NCBI RefSeq assembly: GCF_028829235.1
Contig: NZ_JAIWJY010000006.1
Location: forward strand, 124,001 to 188,000
Length of the DNA: 64,000 nt
DNA from: Tenacibaculum larymnensis
GTDB taxonomy: Bacteria; Bacteroidota; Bacteroidia; Flavobacteriales; Flavobacteriaceae
Reading direction: 5' to 3'
Shown: piece by piece, positions 33,962-45,000 of the stretch
How the letters are laid out: every line of letters starts with the position of its first letter
How positions within the stretch are numbered: the stretch's first letter is position 1
Program-made: the position numbers and the translations under genes
The notes under the pieces: generated by a model
What the model was told of the DNA's origin: nothing
Databases searched by the model: none
Seen by the model: the letters and a program-made list of their open reading frames with translations, nothing else

Positions 33962-34890
33962 TATAACTTTCTATTTTTACAAGTATATGAAGAACTTACT
34001 TTTCTATAGTAATCACCTAAAGGCTCAAAACCAATTTTTTTTCTTTCTTTTTCCGCTTCTACACAATCACAAATACTTTCGTTAAAATACGTTCCATAAA
34101 AAGCACAAAACTCTATAATTTTTTTTCCGTTTGATTTTTTTATAACCTTAACACCTCCTTTTAAGCCACTATAATCAATTACTCTAGCAAAATGATAAGG
34201 ATACATTTCTCCATCTAAAACTGCTTTCAACATATATGGCTTTAAAATTTCAACTTGCTCCTTAGAAAAATGGAGTAGCATTAAAGTTATGTTACCTGTA
34301 ACATTATATTTCCCTTTTGGTGTATTTTCTCCGATTAATGAGAATCCAGGCCATTTATTATTATTTTCTTTTATTATTTTTAAAAACCTATTAAAATTAT
34401 AAGAGTCTACTTTTTTCATTTGCTTCCAACCTCCAAAAATAGGCCGTCTAGCTTTTTGATCTTTTTCTATCATTTCATGAATTTCATCTCTTAGAGAAAC
34501 ATTTATGTTAGACAAGTATGTTTCTTCTAATTGTTTTCTTTCTACTTTCAGCTTTTTCCAAAAAATAGATTTCTTAAAGTTTTTAAAATCTTTTGTTTTT
34601 ATTCTCTTAAACAATAAACCTTTTTCGAGACTTAACTTTAAATAGCTATATACTTTTTTAGGGTTTCCTAACTTTTCTGAATTTATTGCTGCTAAAAAAT
34701 AATCTTCTTTAAAGGGACTTTTTACAAGAGAAAATGCTTCTTGATATATCGAATCAGCTTTCAAAAAATTCTTATCTATACTATTTATCTCTGCTATATT
34801 TATTATTTTATAATAGTTTAAATATTTTTGAGAGAATAAACTTTTAGAGATAAGAATAAAGCTAAAAAGAATCAGAATTTTAATTTTCAT
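33961..34890 (-). CDS. exported DUF6624-like protein in the peptide operon
   Basis: A 309-residue protein with a signal peptide (about 1-20, ending SLFSQ). Residues about 25-115 are helical and repeat-like (ADSIYQEAFSLVKSPF, AAINSEKLGN). From about 130 the pattern EIHEMIEKDQKARR, WPGFSLIGENTPKG, then YMLKAVLDGEMYPYHFARVIDY matches DUF6624, a domain of unknown function. The C-terminus holds three cysteines (SICDCVE, SYTCKN). It sits between the precursor genes and the ATP-grasp gene and shares one base with the latter, so it is part of the same operon. A role in sensing, protecting from or acting on the exported peptide is possible but unproven. Confidence 0.7.
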   Translation of the reverse strand: MKIKILILFSFILISKSLFSQKYLNYYKIINIAEINSIDKNFLKADSIYQEAFSLVKSPFKEDYFLAAINSEKLGNPKKVYSYLKLSLEKGLLFKRIKTKDFKNFKKSIFWKKLKVERKQLEETYLSNINVSLRDEIHEMIEKDQKARRPIFGGWKQMKKVDSYNFNRFLKIIKENNNKWPGFSLIGENTPKGKYNVTGNITLMLLHFSKEQVEILKPYMLKAVLDGEMYPYHFARVIDYSGLKGGVKVIKKSNGKKIIEFCAFYGTYFNESICDCVEAEKERKKIGFEPLGDYYRKVSSSYTCKNRKL

Positions 34891-34955
34891 TCCTTAGATA
34901 ATTATAAAGAGGTTGTAAACAACCTCTTTTAGTTTATATAAGATAATATGTTAGG

Positions 34956-35156
34956 TTAACATTTTCCTTCATATCTATCTTTAATCTTTGTTTTAATACG
35001 TACCCCATCATTGTTGTCAATACGTTTCACACATGTATCTCTTCCTCCAATGGTAGCTTCTTCGTACTTTCTTGTTCTTGATCCAGATATTGAATTCATA
35101 CTTTGTTTTGAAATTTCATAAGCCTCAAAGCTCTGAAAATTTGATATTTTCTTCAT
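34956..35156 (-). CDS. gwsA: grasp-with-spasm precursor peptide, second copy
   Basis: A 66-residue peptide. The leader (residues 1-26) has SFEAYEISKQSMNSISGS, ending in a Gly-Ser at the expected double-glycine-type cleavage position. The core (27-66) contains CVKRIDNNDG with Cys42 and ends DRYEGKC with Cys66. Leader and core line up with the peptide at 35183-35374. It is rich in Lys, Asp, Glu and Arg, giving possible carboxylate donors and acceptors for an ATP-grasp ligase. It lies 26 nt after the first precursor and 65 nt before the DUF6624 gene. Modified residues are unknown. Confidence 0.85.
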   Translation of the reverse strand: MKKISNFQSFEAYEISKQSMNSISGSRTRKYEEATIGGRDTCVKRIDNNDGVRIKTKIKDRYEGKC

Positions 35157-35182
35157 AATTTATGTTTTTGAAAAATTAAAAT

Positions 35183-35374
35183 TTAGCACTTCTCTTCATA
35201 ACGAGGTTTTGTTTTAGCTTTTCTTGGGGTGCCATCATTGTTGTCTATCATTTTCCAACAATCGCCGTCAAAACCTTCTAACCATTCTTTTGTACGACCT
35301 CCCATAGCTTGGTTCATTGATTGTTTTGACACTTGAAAGCTTTCAAAACTATCCATTTTACTTAAATTTTCCAT
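35183..35374 (-). CDS. gwsA: grasp-with-spasm precursor peptide, first copy
   Basis: A 63-residue peptide, first gene of the operon. The leader (1-26) contains SFESFQVSKQSMNQAMGG and ends in Gly25-Gly26, the classical C39 peptidase site. The core (27-63) has Cys39 in DCWKMIDNNDG and ends PRYEEKC with Cys63. The blocks SKQSMN, RT, C-x-K-x-IDNNDG and RYE-x-KC are shared with the second precursor. A putative promoter lies at 35394-35427. It is a ribosomally made substrate of the ATP-grasp and SPASM proteins encoded downstream; biological activity is not predictable. Confidence 0.87.
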   Translation of the reverse strand: MENLSKMDSFESFQVSKQSMNQAMGGRTKEWLEGFDGDCWKMIDNNDGTPRKAKTKPRYEEKC

Positions 35375-35393
35375 ATTATATTGGATTTAAAAT

Positions 35394-35427
35394 TAAACTT
35401 ACATTTTTAGTGTAGCTATTTTCCAAA
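35394..35427 (-). promoter_or_regulatory. putative promoter of the peptide operon
   Basis: On the minus strand TTTG (ending 35424), a 22-nt spacer and TAAGTTTA (35401-35394), 7 of 8 to TAnnTTTG, lie 19 nt upstream of the first precursor start. The other 100 bases up to the divergent gene show no clear promoter. Confidence 0.45.
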
Positions 35428-35535
35428 TAAAATTTAAAAATCTATTATTTTTACCAAAAAGTTGATTTTGAAAACTCATAGCAATATTCATTTTCTTTCA
35501 TTCAATAGCTACTCAAAACTACAAAAAACAATTAC

Positions 35536-37071
35536 ATGAAAAAAGAAAAATTTATTTTTTTAACAGAAATATTAAGAAGAATTTCTGTTTCGGTAAGAAA
35601 AGAAGAAATAAAAAAACGACTTAAAACTTATTATTATGAGCCTAATTTAAATGAATTCTCTAATATTTTTAATACTTGGGGTATTAAGAATTTATTAGTA
35701 GAAATTCCGTTAGAAATGGTTGAGAAAGCTCCTAAACCTATGTTATCTTTAACTAATGATAAAGAATATTTTTTTATATGGGAGAAACAAAACGAGAATT
35801 ATGTATGCTTCTTCTCTAACGAATCAAAATACAAAACGATAAGTAAAGAAGAGCTGTTAAGTATTTGGAGTGGCTTTTCTATTATACTTGAAGCTAATGA
35901 AGATTCAGGAGAAATAAATGAAGAAATAAAGATTGAAGAGAGAAAGAAAAATGACATCATAAAAGGGTTAATTATAACTAGTTTTTTTTCTTGTATTATT
36001 TTAAGCTTTTTTTATATAAATAAAAATGATATCTTTTTCTTAATAATCTCTATTTTGGGGTTTTCGTTTTCATCTTATTTATTATTAAGAGAACATTCTT
36101 TTTTTACACTGGAGGGGTTTGATATTTGTAAAATTGGGAAAAAATTTGATTGTGATAAAGTTGTCTCATCTAAAGATAGTAAACTATTAGGGTTCTCACT
36201 ATCAGAGATAAGTATAATTTTTTTTCTATTTCTTATAGTAAACACATTAATAAATAGACAAGATAACTCTGTACAATTTGTTTTACCACTTATATACATG
36301 TCAGGCTTAAGTATTTTTTATTCATTATATCAACAATTGAGGCTAAGAACTTATTGTATTATGTGTCTTTCAATTGTGTTAGTTTTAAGTTCTCTTATTC
36401 TTTTTTCTTACCAAAGGTTTGCGTTGAGTTTTGCTATTCCTAATATAGAAGTTTTGTTTTCATTGGCTATTTCTATTTTAGTTACGAGTTTGGTAATAAA
36501 TAACTTACTGTTAAATGAGAAATCTAAAAAGTTTTCATATCGTTTAGATTCATTTTTCAATTCTCCTATAACCTCATTTGGGTTTGTTAATAGTGATATT
36601 GGAAATAAGATGTTTGAAAATGAAATTGTAATAGGAGAAAATGCTGCTGACTTTGAAATTATATTGTTTATGAACCCTGAATGCAAAAGGTGTAAAGCTA
36701 TTTTAAAAAATTTATCAAGACTGTTTTTAGAGTTTGAAAAATCTATACAGTTGAGAGTTTTGTATTCGGGAGTAACTAACATTAATTTTAAAAGTAAAAT
36801 AATGTTCTTTGAACTATTCAAATCTATGGAAGCTTTGACTCAAAAAGAGAAACTCTTTTTCTTAAAGAATAACTTAAATCTTGTTACAAAAAAGAAAGAA
36901 CTTCCTAAAAAGGTTGATGAATCATTAACAAAACAAAGCGAGTGGTCAAATGAACTCAACCTAGATGGAACACCCGCTATTATATTAAATGGGGTTATAT
37001 TACCTTCTTTTTTTGGAGTTGAAGAATTATCTCAACTTTTAAGGAGAATAATAAATTTTAATTCTTATTAA
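35536..37071 (+). CDS. C39-like/VKOR/thioredoxin membrane protein of the peptide locus
   Basis: A 511-residue protein. Residues about 1-120 form a degenerate C39 peptidase-like domain with no N-terminal catalytic Cys or following His. Helices near 144-182, 224-260 and 275-320 make a vitamin K epoxide reductase domain with Cys in KFDCDKVVSS and the redox pair in RTYCIMCLSI. The C-terminal thioredoxin/DsbA-like part has NPECKRCKAIL (CxxC) and the cis-Pro in DGTPAIILNG. It probably oxidises thiols, for example the paired cysteines in the two precursors. It is divergent from the peptide operon, 161 nt away. Confidence 0.82.
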   Translation: MKKEKFIFLTEILRRISVSVRKEEIKKRLKTYYYEPNLNEFSNIFNTWGIKNLLVEIPLEMVEKAPKPMLSLTNDKEYFFIWEKQNENYVCFFSNESKYKTISKEELLSIWSGFSIILEANEDSGEINEEIKIEERKKNDIIKGLIITSFFSCIILSFFYINKNDIFFLIISILGFSFSSYLLLREHSFFTLEGFDICKIGKKFDCDKVVSSKDSKLLGFSLSEISIIFFLFLIVNTLINRQDNSVQFVLPLIYMSGLSIFYSLYQQLRLRTYCIMCLSIVLVLSSLILFSYQRFALSFAIPNIEVLFSLAISILVTSLVINNLLLNEKSKKFSYRLDSFFNSPITSFGFVNSDIGNKMFENEIVIGENAADFEIILFMNPECKRCKAILKNLSRLFLEFEKSIQLRVLYSGVTNINFKSKIMFFELFKSMEALTQKEKLFFLKNNLNLVTKKKELPKKVDESLTKQSEWSNELNLDGTPAIILNGVILPSFFGVEELSQLLRRIINFNSY

Positions 37072-37215
37072 AAAATCAGAAATTAAGCTATAACAACTTT
37101 TTAAGTAAATTTTTCTGAGGTAAGCCACTGAGGATTTAATCAGAACACGTTTTTTAAACTTTAAACACTTACCAACAAGGCAAGCCTCTAGATATTTAAC
37201 CTTTTAAGGAATAGC

Positions 37216-37246
37216 AAGACTTATCCTCGAAATTAGGATAAGTCTT
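37216..37246. terminator. bidirectional intrinsic terminator
   Basis: A perfect 12-bp stem (37216-37227 with 37235-37246) with a 7-nt loop lies between the convergent stops of the VKOR gene and the DUF3467 gene. The preceding 140 bases (37072-37215) show nothing else. Confidence 0.75.
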
Positions 37247-37251
37247 ACAAT

Positions 37252-37563
37252 TTAAGCTTCTCCTGTAGTACCTCCAAAATTCATTGGAATTGGTGGTTGC
37301 TCATAATCTTTTATTTCTCCATGAGCTTGTTCAAACTTACGAATATTGTCTGCTAAAGCTTTTGACAAACGTTTTGCATGCTGTGGAGTTAAAATAATTC
37401 TTGATTTTACTTTTGCTTTTGGAACTCCTGGCATAATATTTATAAAATCAACAATAAATTCTGATACAGAATGGTTTATAATAGCTAAATTACTATAAGT
37501 TCCTTCTGCTATTTCTTGATCTAACTCTATATTTAATTGTGGTTCTTTCTTATTATCTTCCAT
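37252..37563 (-). CDS. DUF3467 family protein
   Basis: A 103-residue protein. GTYSNLAIINHSVSEFIVDF and RIILTPQHAKRLSKALADNI are the hallmark segments of DUF3467, a small all-alpha/beta family of unknown function. The end is a Pro- and Gly-rich tail (PPIPMNFGG). It is the last gene of the minus-strand transcription block and follows rpoC, separated by a strong terminator at 37598-37630. No signal peptide or metal site is present. Confidence 0.88.
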   Translation of the reverse strand: MEDNKKEPQLNIELDQEIAEGTYSNLAIINHSVSEFIVDFINIMPGVPKAKVKSRIILTPQHAKRLSKALADNIRKFEQAHGEIKDYEQPPIPMNFGGTTGEA

Positions 37564-37597
37564 AATTAAGTCTCTTAATATTATTTAATTAAAAAAT

Positions 37598-37630
37598 AAG
37601 GGTTTAGAGTTCTAAGAACTCTAAACCCTT
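37598..37630 (-). terminator. rpoBC operon terminator
   Basis: A 14-bp perfect stem (37598-37611 with 37617-37630) around a 5-nt loop, followed on the minus strand by TTATTTTTT. It lies 24 nt after the rpoC stop. Confidence 0.9.
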
Positions 37631-37654
37631 GATATTATTTATAAACTTAAGTTT

Positions 37655-40600
37655 TTATAAACTTTGTTCAATCTCATCCTTAGGTCCAACTACGATGTCT
37701 TCGTAAGCTCTCATTCCTGTACCTGCTGGTATACGTTTACCTACAATTACATTTTCTTTTAATCCTTCTAAGGTATCAATTTTACCATTTACAGCGGCTT
37801 CATTTAATACTTTAGTTGTTTCCTGGAATGATGCAGCTGAGATAAATGACTTCGTTTGTAACGATGCTCTTGTAATACCTTGTAATACTTGCTCAGCTGT
37901 TGCTGGTTGAGCATCACGTGCTACTACTAAGTTTTTATCTTCTCTACGTAATAAAGAGTTTTCATCTCTTAATTGACGAGCTGAAACTATTTGTCCTGGT
38001 TTTAAGTTTGCAGAATCTCCAGCATCTTCAACAACTTTCATTCCGTAAATAGCGTCATTTTCTTTGATGAAATCAGTTTTATGAACTAATTGATTTTCTA
38101 AGAATAAAGTATCTCCTGAATCAATAATTCTAACTTTACGCATCATTTGACGTACTACTACTTCGAAATGCTTGTCATTAATTTTTACCCCTTGTAAACG
38201 ATATACTTCTTGAATTTCGTTAACTAAGTATTCTTGAACTGCTGAAGGTCCTTTGATATTTAAAATATCAATAGGAGTAATTGCTCCATCAGATAAAGGC
38301 ATTCCTGCTTTAATAAAGTCGTTTTCTTGAACTAAGATTTGATTAGATAACTTAATTAAGTATTTCTTAATCTCTCCTGTTTTAGATTCGATAATAATTT
38401 CACGGTTACCACGCTTAATTTTACCAAATGATACAACTCCATCAATTTGTGCTACTACAGCTGGATTAGAAGGGTTACGTGCTTCGAATAACTCTGTTAC
38501 ACGTGGTAAACCTCCTGTAATATCTCCTGCTTTACCAGACTTACGAGGAATCTTAACTAATGTTTTACCTGACTCTACTTTATCTCCATCACTTACCATT
38601 AAGTGTGCTCCTACTGGTAAACTGTACGAACGTAAAGCATTACCATCAGCATCTTCAATAATTAATGAAGGAATAATTTTCTTGTTCTTAGAATCGGTAA
38701 TTACTTTTTCTTGGAAACCTGTTTGTTCATCTATTTCAACAGAGTAGTTAATTCCTTGTTCTAAGTTGTCAAACTTAACTTTTCCTCCAAACTCAGAAAC
38801 AATAACTCCGTTAAATGGATCCCATTGACATACTGCATCTCCTTTCTTAATTGTCTTTCTATCTTTATCAAAGATGATAGAACCGTAAGGAATAATGTTA
38901 GTACTTAATACAATTCCTGTTTTCTTATCAGTAATTTTAATTTCTGCTGTACGAGAAATAACGATATCTACTTCTTCTCCTGCTGAATCTTTACCTTTTA
39001 CAGTACGTAAATCATCAATTGTTACAGATCCATCGAATTTAGAGATTAACTTGTTATCTTCTGAGATGTTTCCTGCTACCCCTCCAACGTGGAATGTACG
39101 TAATGTTAACTGTGTACCAGGCTCTCCAATAGACTGTGCTGCAATTACACCAACTGCCTCACCTCTTTGAACTTTTTGACCTGTTGATAAACTTTGTCCG
39201 TAACATTTTTCACAAATTCCTCTTTCAGATTCACATGTTAATGCTGAACGAACTTCTACTTTATCTACTCCCGCAGCTTCAATTTTATCAGCTAAGATTG
39301 GTGTTATTAACTCACCTGCTTCAACTAATAATTCATCTGATGCTGGTGCATAAACATCATATAATGCTGTACGTCCTGAAATTCTTTCACTTAAAGGTTC
39401 AACGATTTCATCGTTTTTCTTTAATGGAGAAACTTCTAATCCTCTTAATGTACCACAATCTTCTTCGTTAACGATTACATCTTGAGACACATCTACTAAA
39501 CGACGTGTTAAATATCCTGCATCGGCTGTTTTTAATGCGGTATCGGCAAGACCTTTACGTGCACCGTGCGTTGAGATAAAGTACTCTAAAATTGATAAAC
39601 CTTCTTTAAAGTTCGATAAAATTGGGTTTTCAATAATTTCTCCACCTCCTGCAGTCGATTTTTTAGGTTTCGCCATTAATCCACGCATACCTGTTAACTG
39701 ACGAATCTGCTCTTTCGATCCACGTGCTCCAGAATCTAACATCATAAATACAGAGTTAAATCCTTGTTGATCTTCACGTAAACGTTTCATTGATAATTCA
39801 GTCAATCTATTGTTAGTAGATCCCCAAACATCAATTACCTGATTATAACGCTCTTTTTGCGTTAACATACCCATGTTATAGTTCATAACGATTCCATCCA
39901 CTTCTTTATTAGCTTCAGCAATCATGCTATGTTTTTCTTCTGGGATAATGATATCTCCTAATGAGAAAGATAATCCACCTTGGAAGGCAAACTTATATCC
40001 CATTCCTTTAATATCATCTAAGAACTTACCTATTGATGGAATATCTGTTACTTTTAAGATATTACCAATAATTCCACGTAATGATTTCTTTGTTAATACC
40101 TCATTAATATATCCTGCCTGTTCTGGTACAACTTCATTAAATAATACTCTACCAACAGTTGTTTCAATTATTTGAGTTACTAACTCTCCGTTTTCATTAA
40201 AATCTTTAGTCCTTACTTTTATTCCAGCATTTAAGTCTACTCTGTCTTCGTTATAAGCAATAGTAACTTCTTCTGGAGAATAGAAAGTTAATCCTTCACC
40301 TTTAATAGGCACTTCTGGAGTTGACTTTCTTTCTTTTGTCATATAGTATAACCCTAAAACCATATCCTGAGACGGTACCGTAATTGGTGCTCCGTTTGCA
40401 GGGTTTAAAACGTTATGAGAAGCTAACATTAATAACTGCGCTTCTAAAATAGCTTCTGGTCCTAATGGTAAGTGAACCGCCATTTGATCCCCATCAAAAT
40501 CGGCGTTAAATGCCGTACATACTAATGGGTGTAAACGAATTGCTTTTCCTTCAATTAATTTTGGTTGGAAAGCTTGAATACCTAAACGGTGTAAGGTAGG

Positions 40601-41929
40601 AGCACGGTTTAATAAAACTGGATGTCCTTTAATTACATTTTCTAAGATATCCCAAACAACTGGTTCTTTTCTATCAATTATTTTCTTTGCAGATTTTACT
40701 GTTTTTACAATACCTCTTTCGATTAACTTACGAATAACGAAAGGTTTGTATAATTCAGCTGCCATATCTTTTGGCAATCCACATTCGTATAATTTTAATT
40801 CTGGTCCAACAACAATTACCGAACGTGCAGAGTAATCAACACGTTTACCTAATAAGTTTTGACGGAAACGACCTTGCTTACCTTTTAAACTATCAGATAA
40901 TGATTTTAATGGTCTGTTAGACTCAGTTTTTACTGCTGATGATTTACGTGTGTTATCAAATAATGAATCTACTGATTCTTGTAACATACGTTTTTCGTTA
41001 CGTAAAATTACTTCTGGTGCTTTAATTTCCATTAATCGCTTTAAACGATTGTTACGGATAATTACACGACGATATAAATCATTTAAATCAGAAGTAGCAA
41101 AACGACCACCATCTAATGGAACTAACGGACGTAACTCTGGTGGAATTACCGGAACTACTTTCATTATCATCCATTCTGGGTTATTCTCTCTATTTTTTTG
41201 AGAATCTCTAAATGCTTCAACAACATTTAAACGCTTTAATGCTTCATTTTTACGTTGCTTAGAAGTTTCTGTATTTGCTTTATGACGTAACTGGTATGAT
41301 AATTCGTCTAAATCGATTCTTTCTAATAAATCAATTAAACACTCTGCTCCCATTTTAGCAATAAACTTGTTAGGGTCAGAATCTTCTAAGTACATATTTT
41401 CTTGAGGAAGTTCATCTACGATATCTAAATACTCTTCCTCAGTTAAGAAGTCCATTTTTTGTAATGGTTCTCCTTCGGCATTTTTAGCAATACCTGGTTG
41501 AATTACTACGTAACGTTCGTAGTAAATAATCATATCTAACTTCTTAGATGGTAAACCTAAAAGGTATCCCATTTTGTTAGGTAATGATCTAAAGTACCAA
41601 ATGTGTGCTACTGGTACTACTAAGTTAATATGACCTACTCTATCTCTACGTACTTTTTTCTCAGTAACTTCAACACCACAACGGTCACAAACGATACCTT
41701 TATATCGAATTCTTTTATATTTACCACACGCACACTCATAGTCTTTTACAGGACCAAAGATACGCTCACAAAATAACCCATCTCTTTCTGGTTTGTGTGT
41801 ACGGTAGTTTATAGTTTCTGGTTTTAACACCTCTCCTTTAGAAGCCTCTAAAATAGACTCAGGTGATGCTAAACCTATTGAAATTTTGTTAAACTTCTTA
41901 ACAGTGTATTTTTCGTTTTTTCTTGCCAT
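37655..41929 (-). CDS. rpoC: DNA-directed RNA polymerase subunit beta'
   Basis: A 1424-residue protein of the usual Bacteroidetes length. The N-terminal zinc site ([20 protein letters not shown] near 71-90), the catalytic Mg loop [14 protein letters not shown], the bridge and trigger region, and the second zinc site ([13 protein letters not shown]) are intact. It forms the catalytic half of the polymerase with RpoB. It follows rpoB after 98 nt, and the intervening region contains a small hairpin (41994-42013). The start ATG at 41929 matches [16 protein letters not shown] of relatives. There is no frameshift or intein. Confidence 0.98.
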   Translation of the reverse strand: MARKNEKYTVKKFNKISIGLASPESILEASKGEVLKPETINYRTHKPERDGLFCERIFGPVKDYECACGKYKRIRYKGIVCDRCGVEVTEKKVRRDRVGHINLVVPVAHIWYFRSLPNKMGYLLGLPSKKLDMIIYYERYVVIQPGIAKNAEGEPLQKMDFLTEEEYLDIVDELPQENMYLEDSDPNKFIAKMGAECLIDLLERIDLDELSYQLRHKANTETSKQRKNEALKRLNVVEAFRDSQKNRENNPEWMIMKVVPVIPPELRPLVPLDGGRFATSDLNDLYRRVIIRNNRLKRLMEIKAPEVILRNEKRMLQESVDSLFDNTRKSSAVKTESNRPLKSLSDSLKGKQGRFRQNLLGKRVDYSARSVIVVGPELKLYECGLPKDMAAELYKPFVIRKLIERGIVKTVKSAKKIIDRKEPVVWDILENVIKGHPVLLNRAPTLHRLGIQAFQPKLIEGKAIRLHPLVCTAFNADFDGDQMAVHLPLGPEAILEAQLLMLASHNVLNPANGAPITVPSQDMVLGLYYMTKERKSTPEVPIKGEGLTFYSPEEVTIAYNEDRVDLNAGIKVRTKDFNENGELVTQIIETTVGRVLFNEVVPEQAGYINEVLTKKSLRGIIGNILKVTDIPSIGKFLDDIKGMGYKFAFQGGLSFSLGDIIIPEEKHSMIAEANKEVDGIVMNYNMGMLTQKERYNQVIDVWGSTNNRLTELSMKRLREDQQGFNSVFMMLDSGARGSKEQIRQLTGMRGLMAKPKKSTAGGGEIIENPILSNFKEGLSILEYFISTHGARKGLADTALKTADAGYLTRRLVDVSQDVIVNEEDCGTLRGLEVSPLKKNDEIVEPLSERISGRTALYDVYAPASDELLVEAGELITPILADKIEAAGVDKVEVRSALTCESERGICEKCYGQSLSTGQKVQRGEAVGVIAAQSIGEPGTQLTLRTFHVGGVAGNISEDNKLISKFDGSVTIDDLRTVKGKDSAGEEVDIVISRTAEIKITDKKTGIVLSTNIIPYGSIIFDKDRKTIKKGDAVCQWDPFNGVIVSEFGGKVKFDNLEQGINYSVEIDEQTGFQEKVITDSKNKKIIPSLIIEDADGNALRSYSLPVGAHLMVSDGDKVESGKTLVKIPRKSGKAGDITGGLPRVTELFEARNPSNPAVVAQIDGVVSFGKIKRGNREIIIESKTGEIKKYLIKLSNQILVQENDFIKAGMPLSDGAITPIDILNIKGPSAVQEYLVNEIQEVYRLQGVKINDKHFEVVVRQMMRKVRIIDSGDTLFLENQLVHKTDFIKENDAIYGMKVVEDAGDSANLKPGQIVSARQLRDENSLLRREDKNLVVARDAQPATAEQVLQGITRASLQTKSFISAASFQETTKVLNEAAVNGKIDTLEGLKENVIVGKRIPAGTGMRAYEDIVVGPKDEIEQSL

Positions 41930-41993
41930 GATAATGGATTCGAATTAAAAATAAATGTCTTGTAATAAGACTGATATTGAAAAAATGATTTGC

Positions 41994-42013
41994 CTCAGAG
42001 CTATTGCTCTGAG
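41994..42013 (-). other. intercistronic hairpin between rpoB and rpoC
   Basis: Perfect 8-bp stem CTCAGAGC/GCTCTGAG with a 4-nt loop, 15 nt after the rpoB stop on the minus strand. A T-rich stretch follows after 10 nt, so it may act as an attenuator or an end-protecting structure rather than a full terminator. Confidence 0.5.
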
Positions 42014-42027
42014 ACATTTCACTGTGA

Positions 42028-45000
42028 TTATTCTTCTAACTTAACGTCTAATCCTAAACCTTTAAGTTCGTGCATTAATACGTTAAATGATTCTGGTAAA
42101 CCTGGTTCTGGCATTGCTTCTCCTTTAACGATAGACTCGTAAGTTTTTGCTCTACCTAATACGTCATCAGACTTAACAGTTAAGATTTCTCGTAAGATAC
42201 TTGATGCACCATATGCTTCAAGTGCCCAAACTTCCATCTCACCAAAACGCTGACCTCCAAACTGAGCTTTACCTCCTAGTGGTTGTTGTGTAATTAATGA
42301 GTAAGGTCCAATAGAACGCGCGTGCATTTTATCTTCAATCATGTGACCTAACTTAATCATATAAATTACTCCTACTGTTGCTGGTTGATCAAAACGTTTA
42401 CCTGTACCTCCATCATATAAATATGTGTGTCCGTAACGTGGTATTCCTGCTTCATCAGTTAAAGCATTAATTTGATCTATTTTAGCACCATCAAAAATAG
42501 GTGTCGCATATTTTTGACCTAATTTTTGACCTGCCCATCCAAGAACAGTTTCATAAATCTGACCAATGTTCATACGAGATGGTACCCCTAATGGGTTTAA
42601 TACGATATCTACTGGTGTTCCGTCTTCTAAGAAAGGCATATCTTCTTGACGTACAATACGTGCAACAATACCTTTGTTTCCGTGACGTCCTGCCATCTTA
42701 TCTCCTACTTTTAACTTACGCTTCTTAGCTACGTAAATTTTAGCAAGTTTTAAGATTCCTGCTGGTAACTCGTCTCCTACAGAGATTGTAAATTTCTCAC
42801 GACGTAAAACTCCTTGTAAGTCGTTTACTTTAATTTTATAGTTGTGAACTAATTCTACAACTAATTGATTTAAGTCTTTATCAGTAGTCCATGTTCCACT
42901 TAAATGTGTAAAATCTTCAACAGAGTTTAACATTTTTTGTGTAAACTTTTTACCTTTTGGTAAAACTTCTTCTCCTAAGTCATTATAAACTCCTTGAGAA
43001 GTCTTTCCTGATACTAAGTTGAATAATTTCTCAACTAAAACTTCTTTTAACCCTTCAAACTTAGACACGTAAGACGCTTCTAAAGCTGAAATAGCTTCTT
43101 TATCACGAGCACGCTTATTTTTATCTTTTACTGCGCGTTTGAATAGTTTTTTATTAATTACTACACCTCTTAACGATGGAGAAGCTTTTAATGATGCATC
43201 TTTTACATCACCTGCTTTATCACCAAAGATAGCACGTAATAATTTTTCTTCTGGAGTTGGATCAGATTCTCCTTTTGGTGTAATCTTACCTATTAAGATA
43301 TCACCAGGATTAACTTCTGCTCCGATACGAATCATTCCGTTTTCATCTAAGTCTTTTGTAGCCTCTTCTGAAACGTTAGGAATGTCATTTGTTAACTCTT
43401 CTGCTCCTAATTTTGTATCACGAACGTCTAATGAGTATTCATCAATGTGGATAGAAGTAAAAATATCTTCACGAACTACTTTTTCAGAAATCACAATCGC
43501 ATCCTCAAAGTTATACCCTTTCCAAGGCATAAAGGCTACTTTCATGTTTCTACCTAAAGCTAATTCTCCTTTTTGTGTTGCATATCCTTCACAAAGTACT
43601 TGTCCTTCTTCAACTCTGTCTCCTACTTTTACAATTGGTTTCAAGTTGATGTTAGTACCTTGGTTGGTTTTTCTAAACTTAATTAAGTCATAAGATTTCT
43701 CATCAGAATCAAAGCTTACCATTCGCTCTTCTTCTGTTCTATCGTACTTAATTGTAATTTTGTTGGCATCTACATACTCAACAACTCCTGCTCCTTCAGC
43801 ATTAATTAAGATACGAGAGTCTTTTGCTACTCTACGTTCTAAACCTGTACCTACGATTGGAGATTCTGGACGTAATAATGGAACTGCTTGACGCATCATG
43901 TTTGATCCCATCAATGCACGGTTCGCATCATCATGTTCTAAGAAAGGAATTAACGATGCTGAAATCGAAGCAATTTGGTTTGGAGCAACGTCCATATAAT
44001 TAATTGCTTCAGGGCTTTCAACTGGGAAATCACCTTCTTCACGTGCAATTACTCTATCTCTTTCTATCTTACCATCTTCTGCTATTGGTAAGTTAGATTG
44101 AGCAATCTTCATTCCTTCTTCCTCTTCTGCACTTAAATAAATAGGCTCTTCTCCTAAAACACTTCCTTCTTCTACTTTCTTATATGGTGTTTCAATGAAT
44201 CCCATATTATTTACTTTAGCATAAACAGCTAAAGAAGAAATAAGTCCAATGTTTGGTCCTTCAGGTGTTTCAATAGGACATAAACGACCATAGTGTGTAT
44301 AGTGAACGTCACGAACCTCGAAACCTGCTCTTTCACGAGATAAACCTCCAGGCCCTAATGCCGATAAACGACGCTTGTGAGTAATCTCTGCTAATGGGTT
44401 GGTTTGATCCATGAACTGAGATAACTGGTTAGTACCAAAGAAAGAGTTAATTACTGAAGATAACGTCTTAGCGTTAATTAAGTCGATTGGAGTAAATACT
44501 TCGTTATCACGAACATTCATTCTTTCACGAATAGTACGTGCCATACGAGCTAAACCTACACCAAACTGACCTGCTAATTGTTCACCAACAGTTCTAACAC
44601 GACGGTTAGATAAGTGATCGATATCATCTACTTCAGCTTTTGAATTGATTAACTCAATTAAATACTTAATAATTGTAATGATATCGTTCTTAGTTAATAC
44701 TTTTTGATCTAAATCTTCATCTAAACCAAGTTTAGTATTCATTCTAAAACGTCCTACCTCACCTAAACTATAACGTTGCTCTGAGAAGAATAATTTTTCA
44801 ATAATTCCTCTTGCAGTTTCCTCGTCTGGCGGTTCAGCATTACGTAATTGTCTATATACATGCTCTACAGCCTCTTTTTCTGAGTTTGTAGGGTCTTTTT
44901 GTAAAGTATTATGAATGATGGCATAATCTGCTTGCTGGTTATCTTCTTTATGTAATAATACAGTTTTAGCTCCAGATTCGATTATTTCATCAATATGTTC

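Noticed and set aside
43139..43693. 184-codon open frame antisense to rpoB
   Set aside because: It lies wholly inside rpoB, whose sequence is fully conserved. Codon pattern of the sense strand explains the lack of stops, and no start signals are present.
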